From the NCBI RefSeq assembly GCF_004302915.1, contig NZ_QQBI01000011.1, positions 1-64,000 on the forward strand: a stretch of 64,000 nt of DNA, read 5' to 3'. The position numbers and the translations under genes are program-made. Positions within the stretch are counted from its first letter, which is position 1. Each line of letters opens with the position of its first letter. Below, one piece after another: positions 60,288-64,000 of this stretch. A model generated the notes under the pieces. It made no database searches. It was not told the DNA's origin and saw only the letters and a program-made list of their open reading frames with translations. This DNA comes from Komagataeibacter xylinus (lineage in GTDB: Bacteria > Pseudomonadota > Alphaproteobacteria > Acetobacterales > Acetobacteraceae).

Positions 60288-61471
60288 TGCGCAGGCTGCA
60301 GATGGTTGCCATTGGTGCTGCTTCGTGCGTCTGCGTGCTGGCAGTCACGCCGCGTCCGGCATACGCGCTTTTCAGTGATGCCGCGGTCGTTGCAGCGATC
60401 AAGCTTCTTCAGGCGTTCACGGGCAATGCCCTCAATACGATGACGAAAAACCTGACGGACAGCATCGATTCAAATCTCAGTAGCCTTACAAACCCGAATT
60501 CCGTTGCGTCTCTCCTGACGAAGGGTTTCACGCAGGTTGCCAATTACGCGAAAGCCCAGGTCGGTGCCCAGTCGCAACTCATGGATGCCCAGGACGCGGC
60601 GATGGCCGGATTTCTACGGCGTCAGCAGGAAACCGGAATCCGGGATGAGCATATGATGAACCCGGAATTCTGCGCGGGCCTTGATGCCCAGCAGTCCACC
60701 GTGGCCGCGTCCAAAGCGGCGCGCTCTGCAGTGTACGCCATTGCGACCGTGAGTGATCCCCGCGGTGAGGCAGGTCAGGGGACGCCCTCCTATTACGGCA
60801 AGTCACAGGGCACGGATGCGAACATGTCCCTGCACCTCAAGCGCTACTGTTCATCCGACGACGTGGCGCAGGGGCTCTGCTCTTCCGTGTCCCGGCTGCC
60901 GAACGCCGACCAGCGTGCCGCCAGCCTGTTCGGCGCTGATACCCTGTCCGCGGATGGCGCAGTGGATGCCGCCAATGATTATGCGACCACGCTCATCCAG
61001 CCGGTAGCACCGGCGGCCCTGCGTGGCGAGCAACTGTCCAGCCTTCGGGGACGTGAAGCCGCAACCCGGCGCCGGTCGTATAACAGTCGTATGTCTCTTG
61101 CTCGCTGGGTCACGGGCTACGTCACATCTCTTGGCGTTCCGTCTGTCACGCTCACGCGGGACCAGAAGGCTGAAATGACGGCCGAGGGGCTTACGCCGCT
61201 CGACAAGGCGTCGTGGCTGCAGGCCATGGCGCTGGAAGTCAATCGCAGGGTCTCCAGCGTAAGCTGGAACGCCTCGCTCCAGGCAATGCCTCCCGCGTCG
61301 GTCATGCGCGAAGTTGCCACCGAGATGGCGCAGTCCAATTACCTTGCGCTGCAGAACTACCGTCTCGGGCTCTACCTCGCGACCATGGGAGCTGCCCGGG
61401 TCGCGCAGGAAGAAGAGGTCGCCTTCAAGGACGGCCTGACACCGATGCCTTCCCCCACGATCAATCCCTAG
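60287..61471 (+). CDS. Secreted TraW-like conjugation protein
   Basis: Protein of 394 residues with a signal peptide ending near residue 27 (TPRPAYA). The mature part is helical with four cysteines; a C-terminal section SLARWVTGYVTSLGVPS and MALEVNRRVSSVSW followed by ATEMAQSNYLALQNYRLGL resembles TraW of IncI-type systems. Likely a periplasmic part needed for DNA transfer. Confidence 0.68.
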   Translation: MRRLQMVAIGAASCVCVLAVTPRPAYALFSDAAVVAAIKLLQAFTGNALNTMTKNLTDSIDSNLSSLTNPNSVASLLTKGFTQVANYAKAQVGAQSQLMDAQDAAMAGFLRRQQETGIRDEHMMNPEFCAGLDAQQSTVAASKAARSAVYAIATVSDPRGEAGQGTPSYYGKSQGTDANMSLHLKRYCSSDDVAQGLCSSVSRLPNADQRAASLFGADTLSADGAVDAANDYATTLIQPVAPAALRGEQLSSLRGREAATRRRSYNSRMSLARWVTGYVTSLGVPSVTLTRDQKAEMTAEGLTPLDKASWLQAMALEVNRRVSSVSWNASLQAMPPASVMREVATEMAQSNYLALQNYRLGLYLATMGAARVAQEEEVAFKDGLTPMPSPTINP

Positions 61472-61480
61472 AGGTTTGCC

Positions 61481-62893
61481 ATGTCTGAGGCCCAGCAGAA
61501 AACCGGCGATATCGAGGATGTGCTGAAAACCCTTGATCGCGTGCAGTCCGAATACAGGAAGCAGGCACCCGGGCAGGCCGCCGCATATGATCGGCTGCGG
61601 CAGGAATCCCGCGAGCCTGACGTCCATAATGATCCCGGCTTCCGTACGCGCATCGCATACGCCGTGCAGGATGTAGAGCGTCTTTTGGGACCGACGCTCG
61701 AAAAGGAGCATCCTCTCCGCGCCGAGATGACAGAGCGCGCGGCGCATTACCCAGGTCTGAACGAACCTGTGGTCGCTGCGATGATGCGTGAAACGCATCG
61801 CCTTCAGCAGCCAGAAGTAAACGCAATCCGGACACTTGCCAGCGAACTGGTTGAAGGACGTCAGGATCCAGACCACCCGGACATCGCGCACACCATCGAG
61901 AACCTGAGGGCGACCGTCTTTCCCGAACCAGGGCACCAGCCAGCGCCAGGGCATGACCATGCGGCCGGGTCTGCTCACGATGAAAAAGGTCAGCCGGACA
62001 AAACCCGAGGAATGGCGTCCCCGGGGGAGGGCGCTCCGCCAGGACCGGAGCAGTCGGCCAGCAGCCAACCCGGACAGACCCATACGATGGATCCTCAGAA
62101 GGATTTTCAAGAGAAACAGACAGGTTCGGCAAAAGATGCGCCGGAAAGCCGATCGACGATGGATGGCAACGGAACAACGGAAAATGCGGCAGCGAACACG
62201 CGGGAAATGAACGCGGCGGCCAGGGATCAGGAGGACGTCAAGGTTATTCGCGGTGGCGGCTTTGCCCGCCTTGCGGAAGCGATTGCCTCGCGCATTGATA
62301 GCCAGCCTGCGAGCCCGGCATCATCATGGATGGAAAAGGCCGTCGATTTCAGCACCCGGCTGCACAACGCGCGTGACGAAAAGAGCCTGGAGGCGACCGA
62401 ACGTCTGGGAAAGCAGGCGGTGGAGGCCCTGCGTGACCTCATGGAGCGGCCAGCTTCCTCTATCATGGCGGCGATTTCAGATGCAGGAAAGGGCGACCCT
62501 GACGGTGTTGCCGGTGTGTTGTCAGAGATGAAGGCCGGTGGCCGGTATGCCGATCTGCATAGCCAGTTTGTGACGGAGAAACAGAATAACCAGGCGTTCG
62601 CGGCGCAACTGGAGAATGTCACCAGCAGGCTCGAAGCCTACGGAAAGGGAAGGGAAGCCGCCGAGGCAACAGGCCAGCGCATGGGAATGTCCGGCAGTGT
62701 GACGCAGCGCTTCACCCAGATCGATGCTGAGATTGGCAGGACTGCTGCCGAAGTGCCCGGAAAAAAAGAGGGGGCCAGTGCGCTGGAAGACATGAGCGAG
62801 AAAGTCCGCGAGATGATGCACAAGGCCGTGACTGCGGTCACGGATTTCATGACGCGGATGCATCCCGGTCCCACCGCCAGTCCTGCGCCGTGA
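61481..62893 (+). CDS. Large soluble hypothetical protein (between TraW- and DotA-like genes)
   Basis: Protein of 470 residues without signal peptide or membrane helix. Helical N-terminal domain (1-140), a long Gly/Pro/His/Gln-rich disordered middle (145-250), then a helical C-terminal domain (260-470) with FARLAEAIASRIDSQPASPA and RYADLHSQFVTEKQNNQAFA. Hydrophilic and low in cysteine. No family recognised. Its place equals IncI TraX but I see no match; an exported protein of the secretion system is possible. Confidence 0.6.
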   Translation: MSEAQQKTGDIEDVLKTLDRVQSEYRKQAPGQAAAYDRLRQESREPDVHNDPGFRTRIAYAVQDVERLLGPTLEKEHPLRAEMTERAAHYPGLNEPVVAAMMRETHRLQQPEVNAIRTLASELVEGRQDPDHPDIAHTIENLRATVFPEPGHQPAPGHDHAAGSAHDEKGQPDKTRGMASPGEGAPPGPEQSASSQPGQTHTMDPQKDFQEKQTGSAKDAPESRSTMDGNGTTENAAANTREMNAAARDQEDVKVIRGGGFARLAEAIASRIDSQPASPASSWMEKAVDFSTRLHNARDEKSLEATERLGKQAVEALRDLMERPASSIMAAISDAGKGDPDGVAGVLSEMKAGGRYADLHSQFVTEKQNNQAFAAQLENVTSRLEAYGKGREAAEATGQRMGMSGSVTQRFTQIDAEIGRTAAEVPGKKEGASALEDMSEKVREMMHKAVTAVTDFMTRMHPGPTASPAP

Positions 62894-62915
62894 CCGTGCT
62901 GCTGGAGGACAAACC

Positions 62916-64000
62916 ATGACGCCCTTTCGTCGCCCTGTATTCGCGATCCTGCCAGTCCTGTTTCTGTCGGCTCTTACCGTGTCCGCTGCAGCGCAGACGG
63001 TTGTTGCGACCGGTTCGGGAGATGCAGCCAGCAGCACGGGCTATAACGTGACATGGGACCTGCTTGATCCAGGCAGTGACTGGGCGGCGCAGGTCATCCG
63101 GTCCGTGTTCCCGGTTTTCGGCCAGGATACGGGCGCGCCCAGCATCGGCAACGAGGCGACCGTCATAGGAACCATGATCGGGTGGTTCTCCGGGTTTGTC
63201 ATGGCATTTGCGATGGCGGTCGTAAGCTATATCTACTTCATGAACATCCACCGGGGGGCAGAAACAGCGCAACTCCTTGGTAACAACCAGACCAGCATGT
63301 CAATTGTGCGGATCGGGATTGCGGCCATTCTGATGTGGCCGCTTCCGACAACCGGTTTCAATGCGGCGCAGGCCGTTGTCGTGCAGGGTTCGCTCTGGGG
63401 CATCGGTATGGCGAAGGTCGTCTATGACAAGGCGAAGCAGGCAATCGGACCAGACGGCAAGGTCATCGCACAGCCCCTTATCCCCGGCACAAAGGGGATT
63501 GTGACTGGTCTTGTGAAAAATGAGTTCTGCCGGGCCATTATTAACACTGCTGCGAATAACGCGAACCTGATTGCAGCCCCGACCGGGCAGACCGTCCTGT
63601 CCGTGACCGGCGGGAAGATGGGAATCATCAACTATTCTTACAATATGGCAGCCGGCGCAGGAGACGGGACACCGGTTTGCGGGGCCGTAAGTCTGCAGGC
63701 GCCCAATACTGACGCAGTGAATCTGGCCGGTTTCCAGGTCGACCAGGCGGGTATGCAAAAACAGGTTCTTGATTCCGTGATCCTTGGCGACATTCGCAGC
63801 CAGGTTGCGCAGGTCGCGCAGAATTACTGGCAAACGAAAACGACAGCATCCCTGGCCCCACTCATGACCATCATCGTCAATGCCACCAACGATTATGCGT
63901 CGCGTCTCACGACGCAGGCGGCACAACTGCGGTCTAAGCTTCAGGACACGGTCAACAATCAGACGCTCGCGCTCCACCAATGGGGGATTTCGACGAACGG
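62916..64000 (+). CDS. dotA: DotA/TraY-like protein, N-terminal part (runs off window)
   Basis: The frame is open from ATG 62916 (after ggagga) to the window end, 361 codons without a stop. Signal peptide (ILPVLFLSALTVSAAAQ), then NVTWDLLDPGSDWAAQVIRS, membrane helices (MIGWFSGFVMAFAMAVVSYI and IVRIGIAAILMWPLP) and a long periplasmic part beginning AAQAVVVQGSLWGIGMA. This is the layout of DotA/TraY, a large polytopic inner-membrane protein of about 700-1000 residues. The C-terminal membrane part lies beyond the window. Confidence 0.88.
   Translation, partial: MTPFRRPVFAILPVLFLSALTVSAAAQTVVATGSGDAASSTGYNVTWDLLDPGSDWAAQVIRSVFPVFGQDTGAPSIGNEATVIGTMIGWFSGFVMAFAMAVVSYIYFMNIHRGAETAQLLGNNQTSMSIVRIGIAAILMWPLPTTGFNAAQAVVVQGSLWGIGMAKVVYDKAKQAIGPDGKVIAQPLIPGTKGIVTGLVKNEFCRAIINTAANNANLIAAPTGQTVLSVTGGKMGIINYSYNMAAGAGDGTPVCGAVSLQAPNTDAVNLAGFQVDQAGMQKQVLDSVILGDIRSQVAQVAQNYWQTKTTASLAPLMTIIVNATNDYASRLTTQAAQLRSKLQDTVNNQTLALHQWGISTN

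Noticed and set aside
60851-62110. Minus-strand frame of 419 codons opposite the TraW-like and following genes
   Set aside because: Spans two confirmed genes on the other strand and reads as low-quality protein.

Overview
The window reads as part of a large conjugative plasmid, or an integrated relative, from an alphaproteobacterium. Gene style, moderately high GC and the set of small DUF proteins suggest an acetic acid bacterium (Acetobacteraceae), but that host call is inference. There are no rRNA, tRNA or housekeeping genes. Almost everything is transfer, establishment or maintenance DNA.

Left part, about 0-18.4 kb, mostly + strand: a probable leading (early-entering) region. It carries small DUF proteins, an ArdC-type antirestriction protein, SSB, a DUF3991/Toprim protein, a UvrD-like helicase and a NERD-domain protein. 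A short metabolic cargo (HxlR regulator, zinc-type alcohol dehydrogenase/quinone oxidoreductase-like enzyme, cupin) lies inside it. A DUF3085 gene near the left end is split by a complete group II intron with an RT-maturase-HNH protein; removing bases 555-3116 restores the frame exactly. Four long, branched inverted-repeat structures (about 5.0, 8.3, 17.0 and 18.5 kb) lie between these genes.

Middle part, about 18.7-31.8 kb: a minus-strand operon encodes a probable DNA-binding protein, a P-loop ATPase, a tail-anchored membrane protein, a lytic transglycosylase and a secreted protein. Two toxin-antitoxin pairs follow (MNT/HEPN and Phd/VapC), then a non-coding stretch with hairpins that could hold oriT, then a MobF (TrwC-type) relaxase-helicase. 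A NepR-like small protein, a Ros/MucR regulator, a Fic protein and a decayed integrase complete this part.

Right part, about 31.9-64 kb: a type IVB (Dot/Icm, IncI-like, MPF_I) secretion system in three blocks. Block 1 (minus): DotD, DotC, DotB, IcmT, an unknown, a transglycosylase, IcmP/DotM, an unknown, IcmO/DotL, DUF1173 and two tiny genes. Block 2 (minus): DotI, DotH, DotG, DotF-like, DotE-like, a run of very small overlapping genes, a BrnT/BrnA module, DotP-like, DotN/IcmJ and DotO/IcmB. Block 3 (plus): a TcpQ/DotD-like protein, TraV/TraW-position proteins, an unknown and the start of DotA/TraY, which runs off the window. RES/Xre, HipBA and a DUF433 gene sit between blocks 1 and 2.

Together: the relaxase nicks and unwinds the plasmid, IcmO/IcmP couple it to the Dot/Icm channel powered by DotB and DotO, the leading-region genes would protect and copy the incoming strand, and six toxin modules would stabilise the element. 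The least explained parts are the four structured intergenic elements and the cluster of overlapping mini-genes at 51.2-51.9 kb.
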